Shown in pieces: positions 44,404 through 57,461 of a DNA stretch of 64,000 bases. The stretch lies in the NCBI GenBank assembly GCA_011800155.1, contig CM022375.1, positions 2,046,001-2,110,000 on the forward strand, in the 5' to 3' direction. The notes under the pieces are model-generated. The model did not search any database. It was not told the DNA's origin and worked only from the letters and a program-made list of their open reading frames with translations. This DNA comes from Flammulina velutipes. Taxonomy: Eukaryota; Basidiomycota; Agaricomycetes; Agaricales; Physalacriaceae. The position numbers and the translations under genes are program-made. Numbering within the stretch: the stretch's first letter is position 1; each line of letters begins with the position of its first letter.

Positions 44404-46798
44404 ATGGTCGGCTTTCTCGACCGCCTTAATGCTCAGGTAGCTCGTCGTGCTCGTCGTCGTGTACAGCGCTGAACAGCTCACAGGTAGCGGATTCAATTGT
44501 TGGAAGATGGTTTAGACTGGAAGGCTGTGGGCATCCCAAGGAGCGCATAGGCTCGAGGTTTACGGTGCGCGTCTTTTCGTGCGCAAATACTAGTACTAAA
44601 CATCGCCCAGACGGAGCTTCGTGCAGGTCTAACGACATGGGTACGCTACAGAAATTTTTACTGGCTAACAAGACTAACGGTGTCGTCGCGATAGGCTGCC
44701 ATGGCGTATATTGTACGCCCTCCCCAAGTGTATCTATTGCCCTTTGCTGATCCCGATGTGCTTAGATATCCGTCAATGCGTCCATCTTGTCCGATTCCGG
44801 AGGAACTTGCGTTTGTCCGACCAACGACCTTTGCCTGGCTGACCCAGTATACGAGCAATGCGTAAACGAAGTGCGAAACGACCTGATCACTTCCACGGCC
44901 GCCATCTCAGCCTTATCTTCGTTCCTTCTCGGCGCGCTCGCCAATTTACCCGTCGGTATGGCCCCTGGCCTTGGATTAAACGCCTACGTCCGTACTTGTC
45001 GTTCTTCACCGAACAACAACACTCACGATACACTAGTTCTCGTACTCAATTGTCGGATTCCATGGTTCCGGTCTCATCTCATATAGAGAGGCTCTAGCCG
45101 CTGTTTTCCTCGAAGGGTGCGTACCTTACAGATAACGGAGCTTCGTCTGACATCTCCGTATAGCTGGATCTTCTTCGCTCTCTCCCTGCTTGGTTTGCGT
45201 CAATGGCTCGTCAGGATCATGCCCCAGTCCTTGATTCTCGCGGTGGGCGCTGGTATCGGCATGTTTATTGCGTATGTTCTTCCAACTCGGAGGCAAGTGG
45301 TATCTAATGTGCCCTTTTAGATTCATTGGGTTGTGTAGGTCCATGCGGGTACCTGGGAATGACCGATGCTAATGCTTACATAGCCCCTTCCGGCCTCGGT
45401 ATCATCGGTGGTGACACGACCAACTTCGTTGGTCTTGGTGGATGTTTAGCAGAAGACTTCGCTGAAGGCCTGCCCAACTATTGTGAACGACAAGTCCTCC
45501 AGAACCCGACAATGTGGCTTGGAATCTTTATCGGCGGGTAAGTCTAGATCTACGCCCCTTTGACTCCTGCTCATCGTCTTTTTTCAGAATCCTCACTGTG
45601 CTTTTGATGATGTATCGCGTTCGTGGTGCCATTCTCATTGGCATATTCCTCACCTCCATCATTTGCTGGCCCCGCCCAACCGCTGTCACCTACTTCCCTC
45701 ACACAGCCAGCGGTGATCAGAAGTTCGACTTCTTCAAAAAAGTTGTCACTTTCCATGGATTACAGCATGTTGGGAATGCTATCGATGTTAGTCATTCAAC
45801 TTGTCCAGTCCATCTTTCGCTCACGGCATCTCTAGTACAACTATACCAATGGCCACGTCTGGTACGCCTTGGTGACATTCCTCTATGTTGATATCCTGGA
45901 TACAACCGGTACTCTCTACTCGATGGCGCGTTTCGCTGGCCTGCGCGACGAGATCACCTTGGACTTCGAAAACTCGACTATCGCCTATTGTGTCGATGCA
46001 TTCTGTATCAGCATTGGTGCTTTGATGGGAACCAGCCCCGTCACTGCCTATATTGAAAGTGCTACTGGTATTTCTGGTATGTTTCCCAGAACCATGGAGA
46101 TTCTACAGTCCTGACCACCATTTGACCACAGAGGGAGGCAAGACTGGTATCACCGCCATGGTTACAGGACTGGCTTTCTTCGTGTCAGTCTTCTTCGCCC
46201 CTATCTTCGCATCGATTCCTGGATGGGCGACCGGAGGTGCACTGGTCATTGTTGGTTCTCTCATGATTCGCAAGTAAGTGTCTCTGCGATTGTATCGCGA
46301 GCTTCTTATTGACTGGGCGCAGTGTTCGTGAGATCAACTGGGACTACCTTGGAGACGCGTTACCTGCATTCATCACCATCTTAATGATCCCTTTGACCTA
46401 TAAGTTCGTGTTCCCTTCCTTGCACGTTCATCCAGAACTAATCGCTTGATGAACAGCATCGCATATGGTGTTATTGCTGGCCTCGGATGCTACATAGTCC
46501 TCAACACCATCCCATGGGCGTTCGGAAAAGTCAGTGGAGGACGTTGGTTACCCCCAACGATCGAAGCTGCGGAGGTTTGGGTTATTCCTCCTGGTGGGAT
46601 TGTACCGCCGTGGATGTACGTTCTTCGTCCTCTGTCTTCCTTGTTGGTTTCTTATATCTTCCTAGCCTCAAACTCTTCGGCCGCTCCCCAGAGTCATACG
46701 AGACGCATGATATGGAAGTGCGAAGGTCATCGGATACTGGCTCGCCAGACCATGACAACCACCATAACTTGAAAGCGGCGAGTTTGACGGAGAAGTAA
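44404..46798 (+). CDS. azgA: AzgA-type purine (hypoxanthine/adenine/guanine) permease
   Basis: This is a plasma-membrane proton symporter of the NCS2-like AzgA family. The start [12 protein letters not shown] joins by short introns to [28 protein letters not shown] and [18 protein letters not shown], exactly the family N-terminus. Further marks are [13 protein letters not shown] (TM3 region), [14 protein letters not shown], a TM8-region [17 protein letters not shown] and the signature [20 protein letters not shown] in TM10. The last membrane helices lie around [14 protein letters not shown]. The C-terminus is hydrophilic ([15 protein letters not shown]..), as in fungal members. About nine or ten introns of 45-60 bp are needed. 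It looks intact, with all functional motifs present. Confidence 0.92.
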
Positions 46799-47177
46799 AG
46801 TAAGTTAAATATCTAGAATTTGTTGTGCGCCTATTTTCGTTTTCTTGTTGGATGTACAGACTACAACCTTTCTTTGTATTGGTACATATCACATTGCTAC
46901 TACCTCCCTACTGTTGTCATTCTTTTGTACTAGCATCTGTGATCAATACTACCTGAATCGTGTACTTAGGTGCTCTTCGGAGTATAGGATTCCGTCTGAC
47001 TGAACGCTGATGAGCGTTCTAGACCAAATCAGGACAAGTTTCCCACCATGACCGAGTCGGATGATTTATGTTCATCCTCACGCCATTCGTTGGAGAAATA
47101 AAAGTGGTGCGTTCTCGGCTCTGGTATAAAATGGGCATAGCAATCGGGTGCTCTCCACCACCGAACGGTTGCGCGCT
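46799..47177. other. Intergenic region between purine permease and ERG25
   Basis: No gene seen; contains the permease terminator and the ERG25 promoter (GGTATAAAATGG at about 47122-47133 is a good TATA box, about 45-50 bp before the ATG). Confidence 0.5.
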
Positions 47178-48411
47178 ATGTCGTTTAACGCTACCTTGAA
47201 CGTGAACGGACAACCATCCTCCTTCACGGCTCTTTACGCCGACACAGACCATACTGCTTTAACATGGCTTGAGCAGCAATGGGTGGCTTGGTATATCTGG
47301 ATTGATAACCCGATAATCGCCACTGGGCTCATGAGCTTTCTTCTTCACGAGGTAAGTTTATATTTCACTCTTTTGCGCCACCTATTAACCCAGGCTATGT
47401 TGTATAGATCGTCTACTTCGGTCGATGCATCCCCTGGATCATAATAGACGCACTACCCTACTTCCGTCGTTGGAAACTCCAACCCACGAAGGTCCCAACC
47501 GTCCAAGAACAGTGGGAATGCACGAAGCAGGTCCTGTTCTCCCACTTCACAATTGAACTCCCCACTGTGAGTCTCTTCCTCTACTAGTTGCGATATACGT
47601 ACTCACGCTTGCTCAAGATATGGCTATTCCATCCTCTCGCCGAATCCATCGGGATGTCCACATACCAAGTTCCTCTCCCCTCAATCAAAACCATGGCACC
47701 TCAAGTCTTCTTTTTCTTCTTCTTTGAAGACCTCTTCCATTGGGCTGGTACGTACACCATCTACCGTCGTCACACATCAATGGCTCACAACTTGGCGAAC
47801 AGCACACCGAGCTCTACATACCGGCATCCTCTACAAATATATCCACAAGATACATCACAAGTACTCCGCGCCATTTGGATTAGCAGCGGAATACGCGCAT
47901 CCTGCTGAGGTCCTCATCCTCGGAACAGGAACCCTCGCCGGGCCCCTCATCTACTGCTTCCTCACCCAAAACCTGCATATCTTCACCATGTATGTGTGGA
48001 TCACACTCCGACTATTCCAGGCTGTCGATGCGCATAGCGGATATGGTTCGTAGTTTCTTCCTTCATCTCTTCTGAACTTATGTTAATATCACGACAATAG
48101 ACTTCCCCTGGTCCCTCCAACACATCCTGCCCTTCTGGTCCGGCGCGGAACACCATGACTTCCACCATATGTCCTTTACAAACAACTTCTCAACGTCGTT
48201 CCGGTGGTGGGACAGGATCTTCGGGACGGACACCAACTACTTGCGATACCGGGAGCGGTTGGAGAGGGCGCAGAAAGCGAATAAGTCTGCGACGAAGGAG
48301 GAAAGGTTAGAGATTGAGCGCAAGTTGATGGAGCAGGTGGAGGCTGAGGGTATTAGGGCTGAGGCTGAGGTGGAGAGGAGCACAGGGCAGTCGAAAACGA
48401 AGGTGGCGTGA
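47178..48411 (+). CDS. ERG25: C-4 methylsterol oxidase
   Basis: This diiron membrane enzyme of the endoplasmic reticulum oxidises the C-4 methyl groups of sterol intermediates in ergosterol synthesis. The three histidine boxes are seen: HRALH (after the intron at about 47749-47803), HKIHH, and HHDFHH near the end, plus the typical [38 protein letters not shown] and [11 protein letters not shown]. Introns near 47351-47407, 47566-47618, 47749-47803 and 48044-48101 restore the frame. The C-terminal 60 residues are Glu/Lys-rich and helical and do not end in a dilysine retrieval signal (end KTKVA). All catalytic residues are present, so it is likely functional. Confidence 0.93.
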
Positions 48412-48767
48412 GTTTCGGGTGGTTATTGTTATGGCTGAAGATATAGTATATGTAAATTTCTAAGTACAGGTAATAGTCGTGGCAAGAACTTGAACAAAGG
48501 TCTCCTAAGGTAGACTGCACCCATAAGCAACCAACCCCGCGTGGCTCCTGTCACGCGTGACTGATCTGTCCAAAATGGGCCGCGATATCGCGTTGGTAGC
48601 ATAAATTGACGTGTCGTTCATGTATATAACGTGTTATTGTAGGTTTGAAACCATGAAGTTGCTCTAAATATCTTCCTCTACACATATGGAACAGCACAAG
48701 CTTTGGTATCCTTCCGATCCTGACTTATTAGACCTTCAATTTCCGAAATGTACATATATCCACTATT
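48412..48767. other. Junction between ERG25 and the transposon block
   Basis: No gene. Probably contains the left end of the Tc1-like element, but I could not find inverted repeats matching the right side. Confidence 0.35.
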
Positions 48768-50752
48768 CTAGCCTTGTACACCCATCCCAGCCTTCTCAAG
48801 CTCATCCAAGATAGTCTCAGGAAGCACTCGATGTCCTCTATACTTTCTAGATGCCCACGCTGCCTGCTTTCCATCCAATCCCCGCTCATAAGCATCAACG
48901 AACCGAAAAGAGCGGGTAAAGAATCTAAGAAGTCCAATGAGCATAAGGATGATAACCACACATTGAGATACATACCGGCGAATGGAAACGAGAGGAATTG
49001 CCTCTAGAGCCCTCAATGCATTATCCTCTAACGCATCCTCTCGCGATGACTCCGGGTTTAGACGATAGAGCCGTTTGGCATAACCCCAACACTGTTCAAT
49101 CGGGTTCAACTCGCAATGGAATTTGGGGAGGAAGAGGATAAGAATGCCACGTTTCTCTAGCGCAAGCTCCAAAAGTGACTTAACATTGGTAAAGTCGGGC
49201 TCGTTGAATAGAATGCGACGGACACAGCAAGTTTTGGCATCTTCAGCGCACTTGAAATTGTCGCACTGGGCCTTGAGTCCGGTGCGGCCTGCCATATCTG
49301 CTCGTTTGTAGCCTCGCTCCACCAGAATCTCAACCATCCCTTTGAAAAGGCCTGCATCAGGATGATCATCTGGCCAATACAGAGATTGTGGCGCTCCGGT
49401 GACTGGATTCACGGTGTCGGCCATCCTGATCTTCTCCTTGACATACTTCCCATCTGGTCCAACAAGTGGTTTGCCATCAGTGTTGAGCTTGTTACGCTCC
49501 ACTAGCCAGTTCCTTCCCGCCTTGCATGGATTCTTCGGCATTTGGCGCGCAGATAGAGCATCATCGGCACGCTTCCGGTGTGTCGTTGCATTGTCGTAAA
49601 TGAAGACATGTTCATAATCGGGGTATGATTCGGTGAGGATAGCCGCAGCAGTTTCGGCCTGGGATATGATATCCGGGTTGGAGAAGTAGCCATCACGATT
49701 CTTGCCTGGCTTGAAAATACTGCGCGCATTCCGTTTACCATCCAGTGAACGCAGCCAACCAAATTCTGCGGAGACAAAATCAGCAATCATTAAAGATAGA
49801 CCCTCTCCTTTTCGATACGGTTTTGCTGGTGCATCTTTATGAACCCAAATCTTCCTCCGTCGATCATGTGCGTAGAAGATTGATTCATCGTGAAACCATA
49901 GGATAACTTGCTTGCCATTAATCTCATCAAGCTGCGCATCTCCGTTGTTGTTGAACTTGCGAATGCGCGCCTTGAGCTATGACTGATTGAGTAAACATGA
50001 AGTACAAGAGATAAATTACTGCACCTTTTTTAGAGATGGTATATAGCTATCCTGGCGATGGCTTTTCACATCCTTTCGCTCGTGCCCATCAACGTATTGT
50101 CCCTTCTTCGCTTCTGCCCATCGATAGCCCAAGGTATGGAGGTAGCGCTCCGCGGTAGCAACAGAGATCGTTTTCGTGATTCCGTGCCGGTCTTTTAAAT
50201 CGGGATCCGCGAGAAATGTAACCAGTTTGTCGGCAGTTATATCTTTGTCAAGCTCCTGTAGATAAAGCTTGATTTCGAGTGCGAGATCCTCGTTAGCAAG
50301 CATTGTGGTGTTCCAATATCCATATGGGTTGATAGGAAGTACTGTCCGGTCCTCTATAAATGCACGTACAAGACGTCGCAGAATTCGAGCACAGTAGCGG
50401 CCACGTAACAGAGAAACTGCAGCTTGGAGAGATGACGCAGCCCAGTGTCCATAGGTGACAGACATCGGGTCCACATAGAAAACCAACATAGTCCGCATCC
50501 CCTCCATACGAATGCGCGTGAATGGATCAATATCAATATTGACATGGCCGGCAACTTCCTTTCCACCTATCTTTCTCTTTGGCCGCAAATACTCCTTCAG
50601 ATCAGCAAGTGCATCCACTGCCAGTGCGAGGGTAGGTGCTTCTCGAAGTCTCCCATCATGCTGGCTAGCCTCAGCGCGTGCGGCAGGAGTAGATGGATTG
50701 CCAGTGCGTAGATCATCGTGGTGATCATCAGACGCGTCGGACGTGATACTGT
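48768..50752 (-). mobile_element. Tc1-like DDE transposase gene with long insertion
   Basis: The minus-strand gene has a 5' exon (to about 50023) and a 3' part (from about 49979), joined by an intron of about 45 bp, plus a short intron near 48919-48971. The N-terminal half contains a helical DNA-binding-like region (SVATAERYLHTLGYRW). The catalytic triad is WFHDES, VFIYDNATTH and HCELNPIEQCWGYAKR, the last being the Tc1 'LNPIE-x-x-W' motif. About 165 residues separate the second Asp from the Glu, far more than the usual 34-40. The insert has a Cys-rich piece (QCDNFKCAEDAKTCC). No ATG precedes YLRPKRK in frame down to a stop near 50752, so the start is unclear; another upstream exon or a 5' truncation is likely. 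Confidence 0.75.
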
Positions 50753-50784
50753 CTCAACCATTTCCCCGGGGCTTGTGGAATGCA

Positions 50785-50864
50785 TGTGGTTATAACCACA
50801 ATGCCATTTGTCTGGTGCAGTGGTTATAACCACCCAGGGATGACCTCTGTCTGAGGTTATAACC
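50785..50864. repeat. Three copies of the palindrome GGTTATAACC
   Basis: TGTGGTTATAACCACA (50785-50800), GTGGTTATAACCAC (50820-50833) and GGTTATAACC (50855-50864) lie about 35 bp apart, just upstream of the DDE transposase gene. They may be subterminal transposase-binding sites or promoter elements. Confidence 0.65.
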
Positions 50865-50927
50865 ACTGCTGCCTCATCTCCCTATATATCCACTGCCAAG
50901 TGGTTAACTCTGCTTAACATCCCCTAA

Positions 50928-53315
50928 CACCCTATGCTGTACCCAAATAGAAATTTAGACGGTAATTACGGGGCCCGATATTCCAATTTAGACGGCTAAT
51001 TACCGCCCATAAGCTACCGCTTAAATTGAAATTTGGGAAACCCGCTGATATAATCCCTAGCCTGGCCCGGGATTTCCCAATTGGGAGGGAATGATGCAAT
51101 GGGCTGTAGCCCCAGGGAAATGCAGATCAGGGGAATGATAGCATTGATGGATTGATGGTGAGATGAGATGTGAGATAGCTGATAGGGAATTGATAGCAGG
51201 ATACCAGGGTACCAGCATAAATGCTGGGCTATTGCCAGGACATAGGGTGGGGATAGGTGATGTATATAGAGGATATAAACTGGAAAGTCTTGTAAACAGC
51301 AGGAATAGGTAGGGGCAGATGGTAGCTGCTGAAACCAGCAATGAACGATGTGTGGCGCATTTTTGACGAGGAGCACATACCTCGGATCCACCAGGCGTTA
51401 GTTTGGCTGTATTCCCCTTAAAATTTAGATGCGTGCAGCATAAAGAACCATGTAAAAAGACGAAGAACTGGCTGGGAAACAACACAAACATTATTGAAAA
51501 TCCATCAAAAAGCACCAAAAAGGGAGCAGCACTTTTCCCTCGCTTGGGGGTGACCTGGAACCACTTGTAGGTCGTCCAGACACCTTTGGGGCATTGCATA
51601 TGTCACTCAGTTAGGTCCCCAGGTCAACAGAGCCCTTGGATATGATCAAAATACCCAAAAATTCCGCCACACTTCGTCGAGCCACTCCACCTGCTTGCCA
51701 TCATTTGGGGACACCTTATATTCGAAGATATATGTATATAATGCTCTAATCATGAGTTAGATGAGGTCTGGAGTGTAAAAAATGTGGTCAAAACCTTGGA
51801 TATACCCCAAATAATGTCCCTCAAGAAAGCACACATACCATTGACTTCCCCTAACCTCTGGGTCGTCCCAATGTGTTCTATTATCATTATAGATGATGTA
51901 TTAGCATCCCAGAGGTGTTCCCAGTTTGTCAAAATGCGAATATAAATGATACAATAATTTATATCCCCTCCTCCTACAGCAAGAATCACCCCAACTATCA
52001 CACATCTGAGTGGTGGACTATTGATTTTAACATCATACAATGTGTTTTTGGCCTCCCAGAATATGTCCTAGGTTGAACACCCTTCAATATAGATCATGGA
52101 CATTTGAGAATTAGTACAAAGATCATATCCTCACCATGTACCAAAGGGGTGTATCTTCGAGGTCTACCTGTGACCTGGGCCCCAAGTGATCATCTATATG
52201 ATGTCAAATGACTATTAGAACAGTCCTAAAGATGTAAATAGGCGAACCAGTAGGTATACTTGAGGAGAAAGGGTGAATAAGGGTTCACCTAGTATCATGA
52301 ATATTCGCATTTTGACACATTGGGGACACCTCTGGGATGCTAATACATCATCTATAATGATAATAGAACACATTGGGACGACCCAGAGGTTAGGGGAAGT
52401 CAATGGTATGTGTGCTTTCTTGAGGGACATTATTTGGGGTATATCCAAGGTTTTGACCACATTTTTTACACTCCAGACCTCATCTAACTCATGATTAGAG
52501 CATTATATACATATATCTTCGAATATAAGGTGTCCCCAAATGATGGCAAGCAGGTGGAGTGGCTCGACGAAGTGTGGCGGAATTTTTGGGTATTTTGATC
52601 ATATCCAAGGGCTCTGTTGACCTGGGGACCTAACTGAGTGACATATGCAATGCCCCAAAGGTGTCTGGACGACCTACAAGTGGTTCCAGGTCACCCCAAG
52701 CGAGGGAAAAGTGCTGCTCCCTTTTTGGTGCTTTTTGATGGATTTTCAATAATGTTTGTGTTGTTTCCCAGCCAGTTCTTCGTCTTTTTACATGGTTCTT
52801 TATGCTGCACGCATCTAAATTTTAAGGGGAATACAGCCAAACTAACGCCTGGTGGATCCGAGGTATGTGCTCCTCGTCAAAAATGCGCCACACATCGTTC
52901 ATTGCTGGTTTCAGCAGCTACCATCTGCCCCTACCTATTCCTGCTGTTTACAAGACTTTCCAGTTTATATCCTCTATATACATCACCTATCCCCACCCTA
53001 TGTCCTGGCAATAGCCCAGCATTTATGCTGGTACCCTGGTATCCTGCTATCAATTCCCTATCAGCTATCTCACATCTCATCTCACCATCAATCCATCAAT
53101 GCTATCATTCCCCTGATCTGCATTTCCCTGGGGCTACAGCCCATTGCATCATTCCCTCCCAATTGGGAAATCCCGGGCCAGGCTAGGGATTATATCAGCG
53201 GGTTTCCCAAATTTCAATTTAAGCGGTAGCTTATGGGCGGTAATTAGCCGTCTAAATTGGAATATCGGGCCCCGTAATTACCGTCTAAATTTCTATTTGG
53301 GTACAGCATAGGGTG
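50928..53315. mobile_element. Foldback element, 2,388 bp (copy 3, opposite orientation)
   Basis: Flanked by the 7-bp target duplication CCCCTAA (50921-50927 and 53316-53322). Arms at 50928-51942 and 52302-53315; the right arm is 1 bp shorter through loss of one C near 52697. The 359-bp centre is inverted relative to copies 1 and 2. It is an independent insertion of the same element between two transposase genes. Confidence 0.93.
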
Positions 53316-53463
53316 CCCCTAATCAGCTAGTTATCCATACAAAATTCAATAATTGTTGTGATTAAGTACAAGCTAATACATAAATATCCTCACGTCTAAG
53401 TACATCTAGCATAAACGTCCGGGATGTCCGCAATGACGACGGAAACGTCGGCGCGAGAAACCG

Positions 53464-56400
53464 TCAATCCTCTGCTTCCTCAACCTCTTCATCGGCATCC
53501 TCAGCTCCACCGTCCCCCACCCCACTGATTGCCTCGCTTGGTCTCCCGCCAACCCCTTCGGTTTCCGAATCCAGGCCGTCATCTGAATCTGAGACCTCCG
53601 CAACATCCAGATCACTGCGATCGCGTGTCCGAACTTTTGGTCGACGCGCCGGTGTTGCCCATAACGACTGGAAAGAGCTAGCCAGACTACGACGGATCCA
53701 AGCCTGGCGTCCCGCCAACGCAATGACACCTTCTCTTCCCGCGGCGTCAAGGTCCTCTCGATCCGGAGAGCGCTCCGATTCCCATCGTTGCGCCTCGAAG
53801 GCAAGAGACTTGAGCGTAAATGTACGCTCGTCCGTCACCATCGTAATTTCCTCCCGATAGCGCATCACTCTGGCTCGGCTCTTGAGCCACTCCACGCGCA
53901 AATGTCCGTCAATGTCGTCTTGCGACATCCCCTCTAGTGCCCCCTGAACCATCCAGATCCATGATATCTGGTAAGACCCGCTGCCCAACTGGCGCACGTT
54001 CGTTCCAGTGTTGCCGAGCTTTTGCTTCTTGGCGAGCGGGATATCAATGTCAAAGATTTGACTGTCTAGCGCACGAATGTCGGAATCTGTGAGAAGTCGG
54101 AGATCTGTTTGCCACGCTCCAGGACCTCGAAGAACCAGCAGCGCCTCCCTTGCTGTGCGATATTTTCCTACTGCCAGTGTAGTCTTCGCGTCCAGGCGTT
54201 CGAGAACCTGTAATGTTCGTGTTGTCGCTGCTTGACCCCGAAGGTTTTTCTGCCGAAACGCCCGTATAGATCGTTTGGTCCGTTGTATCGCGCGAATAGC
54301 CTCCAGCGCGTCATAGCACTGGGCCTGCCGCAGTTGCGCCTCTCTGTCTGCCATATCTTTGTAGCACCCGTCGATACGTCGCCTGGCATCCAACGCAGAT
54401 GGCAGGAACAGCGGTTCACCTTCTATGTCCCCTTCGCGACTCCCCGATAGATTTGCCAGTTGCGGAGCCACGCAGGCCATGTAAATTGTCTGCAGTTGGC
54501 GAAATTGCGTGAGATGCCGTTGACAGACAATCCGTTTCTCTTGGATGTCGTTGATGACACCAGGAGAGTCCGCGTCATCGCAGTCGACTAGATATCTGAT
54601 GCGACGTCTAGTAAATTCATTAGCAACTGCCCATGAAGCCTAGGAAGACAAAAAATACATACTGCATATCTTCAATAAGCAAACCAAGCATCAGACATGC
54701 CGTCGCACTGGTTTCGTGAATAGGCACGCTAGTGCGTGCTGCTCGACGGTCGGCTTCTTCCAAAGTGTTCTTGACGTCGCTCACGGTTTTATCTAAAAGG
54801 CAAATCGTCAACAGAGATAAGAGGAAGGAGATACTACTTACGAATCACTTCGTTATAGTACGGACTCGGTACCTTGGGGTTCTTCTCCCACGCGACAATC
54901 TCCTCTCGCCATTTTTCGACACGTTGTGGGGGCAAAACGGCAGTAAACTCCTCGTGCGCCTGGGCTTGTTGAGTATGTATAGCTTGATTTTTGGCCAGAC
55001 GAGCGTGAAGATGGGCACCTGAATATATATGCGTAAGCTATGAGTCATCGCAAACTGCAAGTGCGCGTACCCAAACCAATCAGTTTCTGCCAATTGTGGG
55101 CACTAAACCGGCGATCGAGCATGTCGTGCCGCGCCCCGGGCAGCATCTCCTTGGTTGACGATGCTATATGATTGATCTGGGACCATGTCCGCTCAATCCC
55201 TTCCCCGTCTGTTCTCCCGACCCCGACTTGGATATTCATTGAATACATGCACTGGCAACCAAACTTGTGGCCTGGGCAATGGCATTTTGGGATGCCGCCG
55301 GATACCGCGAAGTCAGTCGGAAAACGTAGATGCTCCGGCATGTCGTCCATCCTGTGTTGGAGTTTGACGTGATATTGGCACCAAATGTCGTACGATATGA
55401 AAATCTCCCGTAAATCGTCCTTGACGGAAGAGACGGAAGACATCATGATATAGTCCATGTTACAGTATCTAAACGTTACAGCTTCAGAGACGGCATAAAT
55501 TGGTGTGAGACGGAAACATACCGTTCGCCGCGCTGTAAGTCACCGACCCCAAGAGAGCGAATCATCTCGTGTCGCGCACAAACTGCCATCCCGACACCGG
55601 TTGCCTGCAGGCCTGTCGCATTTTTGGTTTCCGCATGCGACAGAGTTTTGAAACCACTGCAAGAGCTAATCTAAGAATGCTTAGTCGGAGATGTGGGGAG
55701 TGATTCTAACAACCCACATCCTTTTGCGTCGGATACCCAGCCAGATGGGCATAGTAGTCGTTGTTTGCAACGAAATAAGCCTTGCCGGTGTGAAGCCCGG
55801 GATCCAAAGACTTTGGGCGACGCAAATTCTTTAGGCGGAAATTTGCGTCGAGCGCGATCATCAGTCGAAAACGATGCCTAATGTGAGACCATTAGCCAGT
55901 GTTGGCCAGTCAGGCAGACGGAGAAGACGTACTGTTCAGAGCTAGGCAATGACTTCCAGTTTTCAGGAAGATTGATTTCTGGCCGTGGGCAGGCAGGACA
56001 TTCGACGGCAAGCTCGCCGGCGCCAGTCATCGCGATTCCATCTTTGAAGGACCCACGTCCCGCGCGTTTGAGCATTTTAAGATGCGCAAATTCACGATTC
56101 ATACGAAACAATGCTTTGGAGCGATCCTGCGATATAGGTCAGTGCGGGTCGCGACGAGGGAAGTAAATGCCAAATACCTTAGGAATTCTCAAACCCGTGT
56201 TGTCCGTTGTCCTTGCCAATGCATTGTAGAATTCGTGATTTGAGAGGCGACCAGTTGCAGAAAGCATTTCAAAATGTTCCAACACCCGGAAGGTTGCTCC
56301 TGACTGCGGTCGACGTGTTGTCGATGGCATGACCTCGGAACGAAGGAGTTGCGTGCGGGAAGGTTGCCGTCGTTCACATCCACAAAAGTCCACGTTAACG

Positions 56401-57173
56401 AGATGAATGCCATTGTCATGGATGAGAGTAAAAACACGTTTAGCGGGGATAGGCCGGACACAGGATCGACCAGCGTGAGGTCCCAGTTGCAGGCGGAGGC
56501 CAAGGTCACGTAGAGACACAGGCTTATAGAAGTTCCCAGCATCCCATTGCTGGTAAATGAATCAGGTCTCGTAGACGACCCAGGAATGAAACCAAATACA
56601 TACCTTCACTCGGTGAAAAGGCAGGCGTCGGTGGGCTCTTAAGATGCATGCCATACACTCCATGTACGCGCCGAAACAGTCTTCGCACGTATAGAGTGCT
56701 TCTCCAGGGATACCATCCATATCCGCCTCCATGAAACGTTCGCGACAAGAGTCGCAGGATGATTGGGCATGGTCGCCTCTTCCTTCTAGCCGGACAAACT
56801 CGTCAAGAAACTCTTGCGGCCGGCCATCCGACACCCAGCTAATCAAAGCCTGGTCCTACATAGAAGCTATTAGTCTTTATGACATCCTTAGAGGTGTTGG
56901 ACTCACCGAATTTTTGTACCGGCGAGCCTTCTTTGGAGGGTCGGGAGGACTGATAAAAGCGGGCTGGTCCTCGACTACCACAGTCCTGCTTGCGGATCCG
57001 ACATTGACACGGGCGACGGGATCTGGTACAGATGTTTTGTTTCGTCGTCGGTCCGCGGTAATGGAAGCGATCCTGGCCTCCAGGTAGGCATCGTCTTCAT
57101 CTGAGGAGTCGGCTCGGGCGGCGCGTGGACGTTTGCTGGCAAGCCCAGGTACAACTGAATGCTTTGGAGGCAT
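53464..57173 (-). mobile_element. KDZ (Kyakuja-Dileera-Zisupton) transposase, CxC2 type
   Basis: About eight exons on the minus strand start MPPKHSVVPGLASKRPRAAR. A CxC2 zinc-cluster region follows (CDSCRERF, YTCEDCFGAYMECMACILRAHRRLPFHR). The catalytic core has MIALDANFRLK, ISYDIWCQYH, then PKCHCPGHKFGCQ and GVGRTDGEGIERTWSQIN with STKEMLPGARHDMLD, the most typical KDZ stretch. A long helical region with DIDGHLRVEWLKSRARVMRYREE and an acidic C-terminal tail end the protein. All expected blocks are present and the exons stay in frame, so it may be an active or recently active transposase of roughly 1,000 residues. The element ends were not found. Fungal KDZ elements often carry cargo genes, and several unknown genes lie directly upstream. 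Confidence 0.88.
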
Positions 57174-57461
57174 AGCGAGCGTAGGATGACATGCATATGG
57201 AAGTGGGATCAACGAAAGGACGTGACGCGACACGTGATCAAATACACTCAAGAGCCACATAAACATTTGCGTTCATCCTCGTTCGTCGAGCTTATTCAGT
57301 TCATAGGGTTTGACATACCAGTTTTACATTCAAACAACAAGACGCTATATACTATTACAGATATGCCAGTCTACACATCTTCACCGCATAGGAAGGCCAG
57401 AACATCTCCATGGTTTCCGCAAGGCGTTACAGTGCAGTTCCTCCCCGCTTCCGTCTCCCTA

